64,000 nt of DNA from Sedimentibacter sp. MB35-C1 (GTDB lineage Bacteria; Bacillota; Clostridia; Tissierellales; Sedimentibacteraceae). Under the pieces are notes generated by a model. That model was not told the origin of the DNA. It searched no databases and was given only the letters and a program-made list of their open reading frames with translations. The DNA is taken from the NCBI RefSeq assembly GCF_030913635.1, contig NZ_CP133188.1:2728001-2792000 (forward strand). Direction: 5' to 3'. Positions 50,087 through 58,672 of the stretch are shown piece after piece (positions within the stretch are counted from its first letter, which is position 1; each line of letters begins with the position of its first letter). The position numbers and the translations under genes were made by a program.

Positions 50087-50362
50087 CTATTCACTTCCCA
50101 ATAATTTTGTTTCGTAGCTTAAAAAATCCTCATAGTCCCCTTCTGAGTATTCTTCTGTAATGCTTTTATTTATATTGCTCATCTCTAAATATCCGGCCTT
50201 CATTTTGTTTCTTATTTCGAGTTTTCTTTTTTCAATTAAATAAAACCTTATAGATTTACGTATAAAGTCGCTTCTGTTGTTTCCTTCTTCTTTAACTGCA
50301 TTGTCCAATTCTCTCAAAAGATTTTCGGGAATTGAAATCAATATTTTTTTATTGTCAGCCAA
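50087..50362 (-). CDS. mazE: MazE/EndoAI-type antitoxin
   Basis: This 91-residue antitoxin has an N-terminal ribbon-helix-helix region ([39 protein letters not shown]) for operator binding. The acidic C-terminal tail ([19 protein letters not shown]) would wrap the toxin. I chose TTG at 50360-50362, six bases after GAGGTG; a GTG three codons upstream is part of that site. The stop is directly before the toxin start. A 13-bp palindrome at 50431-50443 overlaps the likely -10 box. Confidence 0.9.
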   Translation of the reverse strand: MADNKKILISIPENLLRELDNAVKEEGNNRSDFIRKSIRFYLIEKRKLEIRNKMKAGYLEMSNINKSITEEYSEGDYEDFLSYETKLLGSE

Positions 50363-50427
50363 ATTACACACCTCGATTACTCAAACTAAGTTCATTTAAA
50401 CATATCTTATGTAATTTTACCACAATA

Positions 50428-50443
50428 ATTATACAAGTTGTAT
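50428..50443 (-). promoter_or_regulatory. Candidate mazEF -10 box with overlapping palindrome
   Basis: ATACAACTTGTAT (50431-50443) is a perfect 13-bp palindrome on either strand, and TATAAT (50428-50433, minus) overlaps its end. It is flanked by an outer inverted repeat CACAATAAT/ATTATTGTG (50421-50429 and 50456-50464). The arrangement fits autorepression by the ribbon-helix-helix antitoxin, which is inferred. The -35 box is weak. Confidence 0.5.
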
Positions 50444-50471
50444 GGTAACTTCTGTATTATTGTGAAAATTA

Positions 50472-50981
50472 TTATTCCTCTTCATTCAGTCTTTCATATT
50501 GTATAGTTTTAACCAAATTATCGTTTTTATAAATAATAATTGTTGCTGGAAGCAGTGTTTCTTTGCTAAAGTTAAGAACATGCTTATAAATTCCGTCATA
50601 ATATACCAATTCGTCAGGAATAGTATCCGTTGAATTTTCAAACTTGGATAAGTCTAAATCATAGATTAGAGAATCTGTCAATTTGAAATTTTCTATCACA
50701 ACGCTGTTTTCAGGAAATTTATCATTGTTCAAAACACATCTGTTACCGGATAAATAAGCGGCGTTCCAGCTTTGAGCTTTATTTTCGGATTTTAAGCTGT
50801 AATTTTTATCTCTGCAGACAATGACAACCTTGTATTCATTTTCGCTGTTTTCGGTATAAACCTTCATTAGAGCTTCTCCTGTATAATTAACAGGAATGAC
50901 ATAGGGGTCGGCCTTTGTCTTTATTGAGCAACTACTTACTACAATCGCTAAAATAATTAACAACAATATCTTAAATTTCAT
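50472..50981 (-). CDS. Uncharacterised lipoprotein
   Basis: This 169-residue protein has a hydrophobic signal segment (FKILLLIILAIVV) and lipobox VSSC; the remainder is polar and probably beta-rich, with no recognised domain. It resembles small outer-surface lipoproteins placed next to acpS in firmicutes (outer lipoprotein-sorting-like region), but the identity is unclear. I chose ATG 50981, after AGGATGATGAG; the ORF extends 15 codons upstream without a signal-peptide-like start. It follows acpS by about 75 bases in the same direction. Confidence 0.72.
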   Translation of the reverse strand: MKFKILLLIILAIVVSSCSIKTKADPYVIPVNYTGEALMKVYTENSENEYKVVIVCRDKNYSLKSENKAQSWNAAYLSGNRCVLNNDKFPENSVVIENFKLTDSLIYDLDLSKFENSTDTIPDELVYYDGIYKHVLNFSKETLLPATIIIYKNDNLVKTIQYERLNEEE

Positions 50982-51055
50982 CTCATCATCCTGCTTCCAT
51001 CCATATATAATAGAATATGACGTCAAATGAAATTATATGACTAAATTATGGGCTG

Positions 51056-51421
51056 TTACTCTACAATGCAGAAGGCTGTAGCATATTCTTCTGTATGAGA
51101 AATTGAAAGATGAATATTAGTAATTCCAAGTTCTCTTGCTCTTTTAAAGGCATTGCCAGTTAAATTCACATATGGCTTCCCTTCGTCATCCTTTAATATT
51201 TCAACATGGCGAGGTCCGAAATTTGAGAAACCTGTACCAAGGCACTTAGAAACAGCTTCTTTTGATGCAAACATGCCTGCCGCTGTTTGTGCATTGAATT
51301 TTCTTGAGATTAAATACTCTCCTTCTTTTTCCGAATATACCTTTTTTATGAATTTATCATTCTCCAGATTTTTCTTTATTCTTCCTACTTCTGTAATATC
51401 AACACCAATACCTATAATCAT
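51056..51421 (-). CDS. acpS: Holo-[acyl-carrier-protein] synthase
   Basis: This 121-residue enzyme transfers 4'-phosphopantetheine from CoA to acyl carrier protein. The magnesium-binding residues are Asp8 in GIGVDITEVGRI and Glu55 in FASKEAVSKCLGTG. HLSISHTEEYATAFCIVE at the end is also typical. Length is normal. It is divergent from upp and followed by the lipoprotein gene. Confidence 0.96.
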   Translation of the reverse strand: MIIGIGVDITEVGRIKKNLENDKFIKKVYSEKEGEYLISRKFNAQTAAGMFASKEAVSKCLGTGFSNFGPRHVEILKDDEGKPYVNLTGNAFKRARELGITNIHLSISHTEEYATAFCIVE

Positions 51422-51446
51422 TTTTATTCTCCTAACAAAAAATTAA

Positions 51447-51475
51447 TTGACAAACTGCAGCATGTACGTAATAAT
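51447..51475 (+). promoter_or_regulatory. upp promoter
   Basis: TTGACA (51447-51452), a 17-base spacer and AATAAT (51470-51475), in the divergent acpS-upp region. The leader is about 55 bases. No PyrR-type attenuator is apparent. Confidence 0.65.
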
Positions 51476-51537
51476 TATATTATATGATTAAATTTAATAC
51501 AATTCTAATTTAACAAATCTCACAAAGGAGTCAATAT

Positions 51538-52167
51538 ATGAATAATGTAACAGTGGTTTCTCATCCGCTGATTCAGCACAAGCTGACGATGTTAAGAGAC
51601 AAAAATACTTCCTCTAAGGATTTCAGGGAGCTTGTAAGAGAAATAGCCATGCTTATGGCTTACGAGGTAACAAGAAATCTTCCTTTAAAAGATATAGAAA
51701 TTGAAACACCTATAACAACAACTACCGGAAAAGTACTGGCAGGAGAAGATATTGCAATAGTACCTGTCTTAAGAGCTGGTTTAGGAATGGTGGACGGAAT
51801 GCTTGATTTAATTCCAAACGCCAAAATAGGACACATCGGTCTTTACAGAAATGAAGAAACTCTGCAGCCTGTAGAATATTACTGCAAGCTTCCAAGTGAT
51901 ATTGAAAACAGAATAGTCATAATAACTGAACCTATGCTGTCAACAGGAGGCTCAATGAACGGTGCAATATCTCTTTTAAAACAAAAGGGTGCGAAAAGAA
52001 TTAAATCAATCCACCTTGTGTGCGCCCCTGAAGGTTTGAAAAAGGTTACTGATGCTCATCCTGAAGTTGAAATATATACTGCTTCAATAGACGAAAAATT
52101 TAATGACATCGGATACATAGTTCCAGGACTTGGAGATGCGGGAGACAGATTATTCGGAACAAAATAA
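51538..52167 (+). CDS. upp: Uracil phosphoribosyltransferase
   Basis: This 209-residue enzyme salvages uracil, forming UMP from uracil and PRPP. It has [35 protein letters not shown], the PRPP loop region [16 protein letters not shown] and [13 protein letters not shown] at the C-terminus. In Upp the PRPP motif is usually DPMLATGGS; here E replaces D ([11 protein letters not shown]). Length is normal. AAAGGAG precedes ATG. A terminator follows before the MATE gene. Confidence 0.96.
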   Translation: MNNVTVVSHPLIQHKLTMLRDKNTSSKDFRELVREIAMLMAYEVTRNLPLKDIEIETPITTTTGKVLAGEDIAIVPVLRAGLGMVDGMLDLIPNAKIGHIGLYRNEETLQPVEYYCKLPSDIENRIVIITEPMLSTGGSMNGAISLLKQKGAKRIKSIHLVCAPEGLKKVTDAHPEVEIYTASIDEKFNDIGYIVPGLGDAGDRLFGTK

Positions 52168-52187
52168 GGATAATCAATTATAACATA

Positions 52188-52213
52188 GGCGTGAGCTATC
52201 ACGTCTTTTTTTT
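52188..52213 (+). terminator. upp terminator abutting the MATE gene's ribosome site
   Basis: Stem GGCGTGA/TCACGTC with a 4-base loop, followed by eight T, then directly GAGGATAAT and ATG of the MATE gene. It ends upp and may regulate read-through into the MATE gene. Confidence 0.75.
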
Positions 52214-52222
52214 GAGGATAAT

Positions 52223-53584
52223 ATGAAAAATATATATAACAGAAATAAAAAATTTATTGCAGCCTTAGTAGTAATTGCACTTCCTGTCATAATTCAGAAT
52301 GTCATAAGTATCGGTTTGAACATGATTGACACTGTAATGGTAAGTAAGCTTGGGAATGATGCAATCTCGGCAGTTGGGCTGGCAAACAGGATTTACTTTA
52401 TTTTCACAACAATTTGCTTCGGAATATTCAGCGGTGCATCAATTTTTATTGCTCAGTACTGGGGAGCCGAAGATACGCAAAGTATTAAAAAAGTTTTTGG
52501 AATAGATTTGGCAATCGGTACAGTTTTATCACTATTTTTTTCTTTAGCAGTCTTTTTTTTCAGAGAACCAATAATGAAAATATTTATAGATGAAATTTCC
52601 GTCATTCAACCTGGAAGCAGATATTTACGAATTATATCATTTTCTTATTTTTTTACAGCTATCTCATTTGCTTTCAGCTTTAATTCCAGAGCCATACACA
52701 GACTTAAGCTTCCAACTATAATAAATGCTGTAGCACTTGTAATAAATACATTTTTAAACTGGGTATTAATTACAGGCAACCTTGGTTTTAAGGCACTTGG
52801 CGTAGAAGGCGCAGCAGTAGCTACATTAACAGCCAGAATTTTCGAATTTTTTGCTCTTATATTGTTAATATACAAAGATAAAACTCATCCTTTAGCAGGG
52901 ACTTTTACTGAATTTACATCTTGGAACAGAATAATGCTGAAAAAAATTCTTAAAACATCACTGCCTGTTATAATGTCTGAAACTGCTTGGTCTGTAGGTA
53001 CCTCAGTTTACTTTATAGCCTACGGTTATATGGGATCATCCGCAATTGCGGTTGTTCAAATTGCATTTAACATATCTGATTTCTTTCAGACATTATTTTT
53101 TGGAATAGGAAATGCTAGTGCTGTAATGATTGGAAATGAAATAGGTAAAAATGACATTGATAATGCTATGGAATACAGCAATAAATTCGTAAAAATAACT
53201 GTTTTTCTCAGCGTTGCTCTTGCTGTAGCTCTGTTCTTCTCCAGGAACGCACTTACAAGTTTTTTCAATTTAGATCCTTTTACCAGTGAAAGCCTGAGTC
53301 GAACTCTTATAGTTTACTCGTTATATTTTACACCAAAAATGTTTTCTTATATGTTTATATGTGGAATACTTAGAGCAGGAGGAGATACAAAATTCTGTAT
53401 GTTTGTTGATATTATATCTGTATGGGTGATAGGAGTCCCTCTGTCGTTTTTCTCTGTATTAGTATTGAAATTGCCCATACATTTGGTTATTGCCGTCGTA
53501 TTCAGCGAGGAGCTTATTAAATCTATCGCTGTAATCAAAAGATATAAAAGCCAAAATTGGATAAATAACTTGATTATTGAGTAA
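52223..53584 (+). CDS. MATE-family efflux transporter
   Basis: This 453-residue membrane protein has 12 predicted hydrophobic segments in two similar halves, a MATE hallmark. Sequences such as VIQNVISIGLNMIDTVMVSKLG, FGIFSGASIFIAQYWGAED (in pieces under 20) and AVEGAAVATLTARIFEF-like regions fit the sodium or proton-driven multidrug exporter family. Substrate is unknown. It lies close to upp, but a terminator separates them; dagK follows by 42 bases. The ribosome site GAGGATAAT abuts the T-run of the upp terminator. Confidence 0.9.
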   Translation: MKNIYNRNKKFIAALVVIALPVIIQNVISIGLNMIDTVMVSKLGNDAISAVGLANRIYFIFTTICFGIFSGASIFIAQYWGAEDTQSIKKVFGIDLAIGTVLSLFFSLAVFFFREPIMKIFIDEISVIQPGSRYLRIISFSYFFTAISFAFSFNSRAIHRLKLPTIINAVALVINTFLNWVLITGNLGFKALGVEGAAVATLTARIFEFFALILLIYKDKTHPLAGTFTEFTSWNRIMLKKILKTSLPVIMSETAWSVGTSVYFIAYGYMGSSAIAVVQIAFNISDFFQTLFFGIGNASAVMIGNEIGKNDIDNAMEYSNKFVKITVFLSVALAVALFFSRNALTSFFNLDPFTSESLSRTLIVYSLYFTPKMFSYMFICGILRAGGDTKFCMFVDIISVWVIGVPLSFFSVLVLKLPIHLVIAVVFSEELIKSIAVIKRYKSQNWINNLIIE

Positions 53585-53626
53585 CTGCAGTAAATGTATT
53601 TCTATTTTTATTAACCAGGAGGCCTC

Positions 53627-54571
53627 ATGAGACACATATTTATAATAAACCCTGCCGCAGGAAACGGAAGGTATCAAAATGATTTAGCCGACTTAATAAA
53701 TTCTGAATTACTGGATAAAGATATTGAATATGAAATCTATTTAAGCAGGTTTAAAGGGGATATTCACAGCTACCTGCTTAAGAAATGCAATGATAAAATT
53801 GAAAGTGTAATCTACGCCTGCGGAGGTGACGGCACCCTGCATGAAGTAATAAATGCAACACATAACGTCCCTCATGTGAGTATCGGAGTAATCCCGCGCG
53901 GCTCAGGTAATGATTTTATCAAGAACTTCAGTAAAGGCACACATTTTAACGATATTAATTTTCAAATCCATGGAAGCAGCGTAAATCTGGACCTTATAAA
54001 AGTTAATAATAAATATGCTGCATCTGTATGTACTGTAGGCCTTGATGCAGATGCAGCATTCCAAATGCACAAATTTAAAAAGATTCCATTCATAAATGGT
54101 TCAACAAGATACTATTTAGCCGTAATATATTGTCTGATAAACAAACTAGGCAATCACCTTGAAATTTCAGTTGACGGAAGCGGTGCCACCAACAGCTCCT
54201 ACCTTTTAACAGTAATGGCAAACGGACAATTCTACGGCGGAGGATATAAATGTGCCCCTCTTGCTATTTTGAATGATGGGTTAATGGATTTATGTCTGGT
54301 CAAAAACATTTCAAGATTTAAAATACTAAATTTAATGAACAGCTATAAAGCCGGAACACACTTAGAAAATCCTAAGCTTAGTAAATGGATTAGTTATAAA
54401 AAATGCAAAAAAATAAAAATTAAAAGTTCCAAGCCATTAAACGTATGTGTTGACGGAGAAATATATTTGCATAATGAAGTCGCGCTTGAAATAGAAAAAG
54501 ATGCATTCAAATTCTGGATGCCAAAAGAAGTGCAAATTATAGGCAGTAAAAAGACTGCTAAAAACAAATAA
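53627..54571 (+). CDS. Diacylglycerol kinase-family lipid kinase
   Basis: This 314-residue protein matches the DagK/YegS catalytic fold: IINPAAGNGRYQ at the N-terminus, the GGDGTLHEVIN signature (CGGDGTLHEV), and VIPRGSGNDFIK. It probably phosphorylates diacylglycerol or a related lipid with ATP, as in lipid recycling for teichoic acid synthesis. The function is from family, and substrate is not proved. AGGAGG lies six to seven bases before ATG. A strong terminator follows. Confidence 0.9.
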   Translation: MRHIFIINPAAGNGRYQNDLADLINSELLDKDIEYEIYLSRFKGDIHSYLLKKCNDKIESVIYACGGDGTLHEVINATHNVPHVSIGVIPRGSGNDFIKNFSKGTHFNDINFQIHGSSVNLDLIKVNNKYAASVCTVGLDADAAFQMHKFKKIPFINGSTRYYLAVIYCLINKLGNHLEISVDGSGATNSSYLLTVMANGQFYGGGYKCAPLAILNDGLMDLCLVKNISRFKILNLMNSYKAGTHLENPKLSKWISYKKCKKIKIKSSKPLNVCVDGEIYLHNEVALEIEKDAFKFWMPKEVQIIGSKKTAKNK

Positions 54572-54600
54572 TGAGGCGAAATGCCTCATTATTTGTTTTT
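54561..54600. terminator. Terminator between the lipid kinase gene and queT
   Basis: A 17-bp perfect stem AAAACAAATAATGAGGC/GCCTCATTATTTGTTTT with a 5-base loop and T-tract on plus. It overlaps the end of the lipid kinase gene. It also serves queT on minus. Confidence 0.88.
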
Positions 54601-54623
54601 ACTGAAACGGTTACCCGTCTTTT

Positions 54624-55130
54624 TTAATTGATTGATAATCTATCCACTAAATTAGTATTTTTCATAATTGAATTTACAACAGCTGTTCCTGCTAATGTCA
54701 CAACAGCAAATTCCCCTATGGCTACATAAATAGCGTTAATAACAAACGGTGTCTGAAACAAATATGTCAGTTCAAATCCTACAAGCACCGCATTTGAAAT
54801 TACCGGACCAAGACTTGCAACTATCAATGATCTTTTGTTGTATCCCAAAGTCTTCCTCACTGTTACTATAAACACAATAGCAATGAAAGTTGCAAACGAG
54901 CCTACAACAATATCAATTACTCCCAAAGGGCTTGCTATATTGGCCAGAACACATCCCAGGACTAGTCCAAGACCATATTTAGGCTCTATGAATGCAAACA
55001 ACACCAAAACCTCTGCTATTCTGAACTGTAATTGCTCATAGCTCATCCATGCAAATGCATAGGTTAATGCCACATATGCCGCTGCTATCAGGGCAGTGCG
55101 TGTAATAAATTGTACATTATTTTTTTCCAT
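54624..55130 (-). CDS. queT: QueT-family ECF transporter substrate subunit
   Basis: This 168-residue membrane protein has six hydrophobic segments and matches the QueT family (COG4708): FITRTALIAAAYVALTYAFA, YEQLQFRIAEVLVLFAFIEP and SPLGVIDIVVGSFATFIAIV. QueT supplies preQ0/preQ1, precursors of queuosine, with the general ECF module. An ecfA1-ecfA2-ecfT module is encoded nearby at 57022-59490 and could serve it. A preQ1-I-like riboswitch at 55173-55208 and a ribosome-site hairpin precede it, supporting the assignment. ATG behind AAAGGAG. Confidence 0.88.
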   Translation of the reverse strand: MEKNNVQFITRTALIAAAYVALTYAFAWMSYEQLQFRIAEVLVLFAFIEPKYGLGLVLGCVLANIASPLGVIDIVVGSFATFIAIVFIVTVRKTLGYNKRSLIVASLGPVISNAVLVGFELTYLFQTPFVINAIYVAIGEFAVVTLAGTAVVNSIMKNTNLVDRLSIN

Positions 55131-55161
55131 AAAAAAACTCCTTTCGAATACTTCTCGGAGT
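55131..55161 (-). promoter_or_regulatory. queT expression-platform hairpin (SD sequestering or terminator)
   Basis: On the minus strand ACTCC pairs with GGAGT around a 15-base loop; the GGAG is queT's Shine-Dalgarno. Seven T follow, running into the ATG. It could block ribosomes or stop transcription when formed. AGTG just before it can also pair with CACT of the preQ1-like stem. Confidence 0.55.
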
Positions 55162-55172
55162 CACTAAAAAAA

Positions 55173-55208
55173 TCTTGATTTTTAAAGTGGGTGCCAAGAA
55201 AACACTTG
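55173..55208 (-). promoter_or_regulatory. Candidate preQ1-I-type riboswitch
   Basis: On the minus strand AAGTG and CACTT form stem P1 around a loop TTTTCTTGGCACC; after it comes a TAAAAAT A-rich tail and CAAG, which pairs with CTTG of the loop. This is the H-type pseudoknot order of preQ1-I riboswitches (P1, UUC-like loop, P2, ACCC, P1', A-rich tail, P2'). A conserved C lies before the loop's TTG. The match is degenerate, but it stands upstream of queT, a usual target. Confidence 0.55.
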
Positions 55209-55248
55209 AAATCCTTAATAATATTATCAGAATTTCTATATTTGTTTG

Positions 55249-55270
55249 AAAAGGGACGGATTCCCGTCCC
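55249..55270 (-). terminator. rpsI terminator
   Basis: Perfect stem GGGACGG/CCGTCCC with a 4-base loop, followed by TTTTC on minus, 8 bases after the rpsI stop. Confidence 0.8.
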
Positions 55271-55277
55271 AATAAAA

Positions 55278-55667
55278 TTATCTCTTGCTGAACTGTGAAG
55301 CCCTTCTTGCTTTTTTCAAACCGTATTTCTTTCTTTCCTTCATTCTTGAATCTCTTGTCAAGAATCCGGCTTTCTTTAAAATCGGTCTTAATTCATTGTC
55401 CACTTCAAGCAAAGCTCTTGAAATACCATGTCTGATTGCTCCTGCTTGACCTGTGTATCCGCCGCCTTTAACATTTACTAATACATCATACTGACCCATT
55501 GTATCTGTAATCATCATCGGTTCTCTTACTAAAACTCTTAATGTTTCATACTTGATATAATCATCTAATTCTCTTTTATTAATAACAATTTTTCCCGTTC
55601 CCGGTACTAATCTTACTCTAGCTATAGCTTTTTTTCTTCTGCCTGTTCCTCTGTATTGTGCATCCAT
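55278..55667 (-). CDS. rpsI: 30S ribosomal protein S9
   Basis: This 129-residue protein has the typical opening [16 protein letters not shown], core [20 protein letters not shown] and C-terminal basic tail [17 protein letters not shown], which reaches the P-site tRNA. GGGAGGAGG precedes ATG. It follows rplM by 17 bases, the universal pair. Confidence 0.98.
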   Translation of the reverse strand: MDAQYRGTGRRKKAIARVRLVPGTGKIVINKRELDDYIKYETLRVLVREPMMITDTMGQYDVLVNVKGGGYTGQAGAIRHGISRALLEVDNELRPILKKAGFLTRDSRMKERKKYGLKKARRASQFSKR

Positions 55668-55684
55668 CTATTTGTCCTCCTCCC

Positions 55685-56113
55685 TTAAAACTCGTATACT
55701 TGCGGTTGCTGAGCTTGATGATTGTGTTCAGGACCTGCGTATACTTTTAGTTTCTTTAACATTTTTCTTCCAAGGCTGTTTTTTGGAAGCATTCCTTTTA
55801 CTGCCAGATAAACCGGTTGCTCAGGTTTAGTCTTAAACAAAGTTCTGTAAGGTGTTTCCTTTAATCCGCCTGGATAAAGAGAGTGGTGTCTATATAGTTT
55901 TTGGTCTAATTTTTTACCAGTTAAAACAACTTTATCAGCGTTAACAACTATAACAAAATCTCCTGTATCAACGTGTGGTGTGTAAATTGCTTTGTGTTTA
56001 CCTCTTAAAATTTTTGCAATTTCTGTTGCAAGTCTACCTAAAGTCTTACCTTCGGCATCGATAACATACCATGCCCTGCTAACTTCATTAGGTTTAGCCA
56101 AGAAGCTTTTCAT
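55685..56113 (-). CDS. rplM: 50S ribosomal protein L13
   Basis: This 142-residue protein opens with [20 protein letters not shown] and contains [20 protein letters not shown] and [20 protein letters not shown] chose the second of two adjacent ATGs (56113), seven bases after GGAGG, since L13 proteins begin MKS. Its promoter and a hairpin leader lie upstream (56166-56258). L13 and S9 close the ecf-truA-rplM-rpsI group. Confidence 0.97.
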   Translation of the reverse strand: MKSFLAKPNEVSRAWYVIDAEGKTLGRLATEIAKILRGKHKAIYTPHVDTGDFVIVVNADKVVLTGKKLDQKLYRHHSLYPGGLKETPYRTLFKTKPEQPVYLAVKGMLPKNSLGRKMLKKLKVYAGPEHNHQAQQPQVYEF

Positions 56114-56165
56114 CATGTTTCCTCCTGTATTTCTACTATTAAACTATTATTATAATGCAATATAT

Positions 56166-56207
56166 CGAAAAAACCTAACTCCGGGGCATTGGAACAACGG
56201 TTTTTCT
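56166..56207 (-). promoter_or_regulatory. Candidate L13 leader hairpin
   Basis: On the minus strand GAAAAACC pairs with GGTTTTTTC, with CC...GG pairing inside, in the leader between the rplM promoter and the gene. Structured leaders precede rplM in many Firmicutes and may bind L13. Membership is inferred from position. Confidence 0.5.
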
Positions 56208-56229
56208 CTAATCTTATCATACCTAAAAC

Positions 56230-56258
56230 ATTCTATATTAAATTAATTTTTATGTCAA
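56230..56258 (-). promoter_or_regulatory. rplM-rpsI promoter
   Basis: TTGACA (56253-56258), a 17-base spacer and TAGAAT (56230-56235) on minus, in the truA-rplM gap. The leader of about 110 bases contains the candidate L13 hairpin. Confidence 0.8.
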
Positions 56259-56272
56259 GTAGTTTTTGTAAT

Positions 56273-57028
56273 TTATAAGTTTTTTTGCTGCCTGTAATTA
56301 ACATTCAGCAAAAATAATCCTTGCGGCTCAGCAGTCTTCCCCAGCAATTTTCTATCTTTTTCTTCCAAAGCTCTTTCTATGCAGTCAACATTTTTAATTC
56401 CCTTTCCGATATCTATCAATGAGCCTGCTATTATTCTTACCATATTATATAAAAACCCGCTTCCGTTTATATATAATTTTATTAGCTTATCCTCTTTGAC
56501 AAGCTTAGCTTCATATACCGTCCTGACAGTAGTTTTCACGTCTGAATTCGATGCCATAAACCCTCTGAAATCGTGGGTTCCTATTAAAGATCCAGAGGCT
56601 CTTTCCATAATTTCAAAATCAAGAGTAGCCGGAACAAAGCAGGAGTATCTGCTGTAAAAAGGGCTCCATACTCTATCATTGTATATTTGGTACATATAAG
56701 TCTTGTCATGGGCATCAAATCTTGAATTAAAGTCTAAAGGAACATCCACCGAATCAATAATTCTAATATCCGTAGGCAGGTTTGCATTTAGAGCAATCTT
56801 TATCTTGTTTTCTGGGATCTTTGTATCTGCAGTAAAGTTTGCTACCTGATCAAATGCATGTACGCCGCTGTCGGTCCTTCCTGAGCCTGTTAAATTGACT
56901 TTTTGCTTCATTACAATACTAATAGCCTTCTCTATGGTTTCTTGGATTGTAGGCCCATTTAATTGGGTCTGCCAGCCGTGATAATTTGTACCATCATATG
57001 CAATGTTTAGCTTAATATTTCTTACCAT
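56273..57028 (-). CDS. truA: tRNA pseudouridine synthase A
   Basis: This 251-residue enzyme makes pseudouridine at positions 38-40 of tRNA anticodon arms. Catalytic Asp53 is in GSGRTDSGVHAFDQVANF, and LNIAYDGTNYHGWQTQ opens the protein. Length is normal. ATG overlaps the ecfT stop region by seven bases (ATATGGTAAG), so it is translationally coupled. The position in ecfA1-ecfA2-ecfT-truA-rplM is the usual firmicute arrangement. Confidence 0.97.
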   Translation of the reverse strand: MVRNIKLNIAYDGTNYHGWQTQLNGPTIQETIEKAISIVMKQKVNLTGSGRTDSGVHAFDQVANFTADTKIPENKIKIALNANLPTDIRIIDSVDVPLDFNSRFDAHDKTYMYQIYNDRVWSPFYSRYSCFVPATLDFEIMERASGSLIGTHDFRGFMASNSDVKTTVRTVYEAKLVKEDKLIKLYINGSGFLYNMVRIIAGSLIDIGKGIKNVDCIERALEEKDRKLLGKTAEPQGLFLLNVNYRQQKNL

Positions 57029-57819
57029 ATTTTTATTACTATTATCGCTGCAAAATATATAATAAATACGCCTGATGCAACGTAATCACCTTTTGTTATT
57101 TTTAGCTGTCTCATTCTTGTTCTATTTTCTCCGCCTCTGTAGCATCTTGCTTCCATAGCCATAGCAAGTTCATCTGCTCTTCTGAACGCACTTATAAACA
57201 AAGGCACCAGCAAAGGCACAAGATTTTTTGCTCTGCTCATTATATTTCCACTTTCAAAATCAGCACCTCTTGATTTTTGAGCTTTCATTATTTTTTCCGT
57301 TTCCTCCATCAAGGTAGGAATAAATCTAAGAGCAATGGTCATCATCATTGCAAGTTCGTGAGCAGGAAGTCCAAACCTTTTAAAAGGATTTAGAAGCGCC
57401 TCTATTCCATCGGTCAAAATTATAGGTGAAGTAGTCAACGTTAAAAGCGAAGTACCCATTATCAGGAGTGTAAGCCTTATTGCCATAAACCCCGCCTGCT
57501 TCAAGCCTTCTTCAGTAATCTTAATAAATCCTGCCTGAAATAATATTTTACCTGGTGTCATTAACAAATTAATCACAAATGTAATTAAAATTATCATAAG
57601 TATCGGCCTTAATCCTCTAATGACAAATTTAATCGGCACCTTAGATAGATATATTGAAGTTGCCAGAAAAACTATAACTACTATGTAGGTTGTAAAACTT
57701 TCAATAAGGAACAAGGAAATAATAAAAATAAAAGTTATAATAATTTTTATTCTCGGATCAAGATCATGAATCGGAGAATCTACGGGATAATGCTGTCCAA
57801 TTGTTAAATTTTTAAACAT
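57022..57819 (-). CDS. ecfT: ECF transporter transmembrane subunit EcfT
   Basis: This 265-residue membrane protein is the scaffold of group II ECF transporters. It has several hydrophobic segments in the N-terminal half and the coupling-helix motifs RSRGADFES and ARCYRGGENRT near the C-terminus. The two motifs contact the EcfA ATPases. It pairs with any of several substrate subunits, such as QueT at 54624-55130. ATG lies eight bases before the ecfA2 end. Confidence 0.95.
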   Translation of the reverse strand: MFKNLTIGQHYPVDSPIHDLDPRIKIIITFIFIISLFLIESFTTYIVVIVFLATSIYLSKVPIKFVIRGLRPILMIILITFVINLLMTPGKILFQAGFIKITEEGLKQAGFMAIRLTLLIMGTSLLTLTTSPIILTDGIEALLNPFKRFGLPAHELAMMMTIALRFIPTLMEETEKIMKAQKSRGADFESGNIMSRAKNLVPLLVPLFISAFRRADELAMAMEARCYRGGENRTRMRQLKITKGDYVASGVFIIYFAAIIVIKIW

Positions 57820-58672
57820 TTCTCTTCCTCACTTCCCTCAGAATCTCTTCTTTAGCTTCTTCAACTGTTATTATGTCAGGCTTTATATTAAAACCACGTT
57901 TTCTAAGTTCATTAACTATTTGGGCAACCTGAGGAACTCCAAGGCTGATTTTTTTAAGCTCATCAGCTTTGGCATATATCTCCTTCGTCTTGCCTTCCAT
58001 GTATATCTTTCCTTTATATAAAACAATTACTCTGTCAACCAGCTTGGCAATATCCTCCATGCTGTGAGAAATTAAAACAACAGTTACATTTGCTTTCTCG
58101 TGCAGCATTTTTATCTTTTCAAATAATTCATTTCTTCCAGCCGGATCAAGCCCTGCCGTCGGCTCATCTAAAATAAGATAATTCGGTTTCATTGCAAGAA
58201 CTCCGGCTATGGCAACTCTTCTTTTTTGACCTCCGGACAAATCAAAGGGAGAAGCATCCTTAATTTTATCATAGTTAAATCCCACCAGCTCAAGAGCTTC
58301 TCTAACTCTTTTATCTATTTCATCCTTAGTCAGGCTCAAATTCATCGGCCCAAACGCAACATCTTTAGCAACGGTTTCTTCAAACAACTGGTATTCTGGA
58401 TATTGAAATACAAGGCCTACAGTCTGGCGTACTTTGCTAAGCAATTTTTTTTCTTCGCCTATCGCTATTTTGTCAACAACTATTGTACCGTGTGTAGGTT
58501 TTTCTAACCCATTAAAAAGTTGAATCAAGGTGGATTTTCCCGAACCGGTATGACCTATAATGCCAACGAACTCACCTTCACGTATTTCTAAATTTATGTC
58601 ATCAAGGGCTACAGTCCTAAATGGAGTTCCCTCACTGTATATGTATTTAATATTGTCTGCTTTTATTGACAT
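57812..58672 (-). CDS. ecfA2: ECF transporter ATPase EcfA2
   Basis: This 286-residue ABC ATPase has Walker [26 protein letters not shown] as signature, and [16 protein letters not shown] as Walker B. It pairs with EcfA1 and EcfT to energise vitamin and metal uptake. I chose ATG 58672 with GGTGG about seven bases upstream; a TTG two codons before would be too close. It overlaps ecfA1 by ten bases and ecfT by eight. Confidence 0.95.
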   Translation of the reverse strand: MSIKADNIKYIYSEGTPFRTVALDDINLEIREGEFVGIIGHTGSGKSTLIQLFNGLEKPTHGTIVVDKIAIGEEKKLLSKVRQTVGLVFQYPEYQLFEETVAKDVAFGPMNLSLTKDEIDKRVREALELVGFNYDKIKDASPFDLSGGQKRRVAIAGVLAMKPNYLILDEPTAGLDPAGRNELFEKIKMLHEKANVTVVLISHSMEDIAKLVDRVIVLYKGKIYMEGKTKEIYAKADELKKISLGVPQVAQIVNELRKRGFNIKPDIITVEEAKEEILREVRKRNV

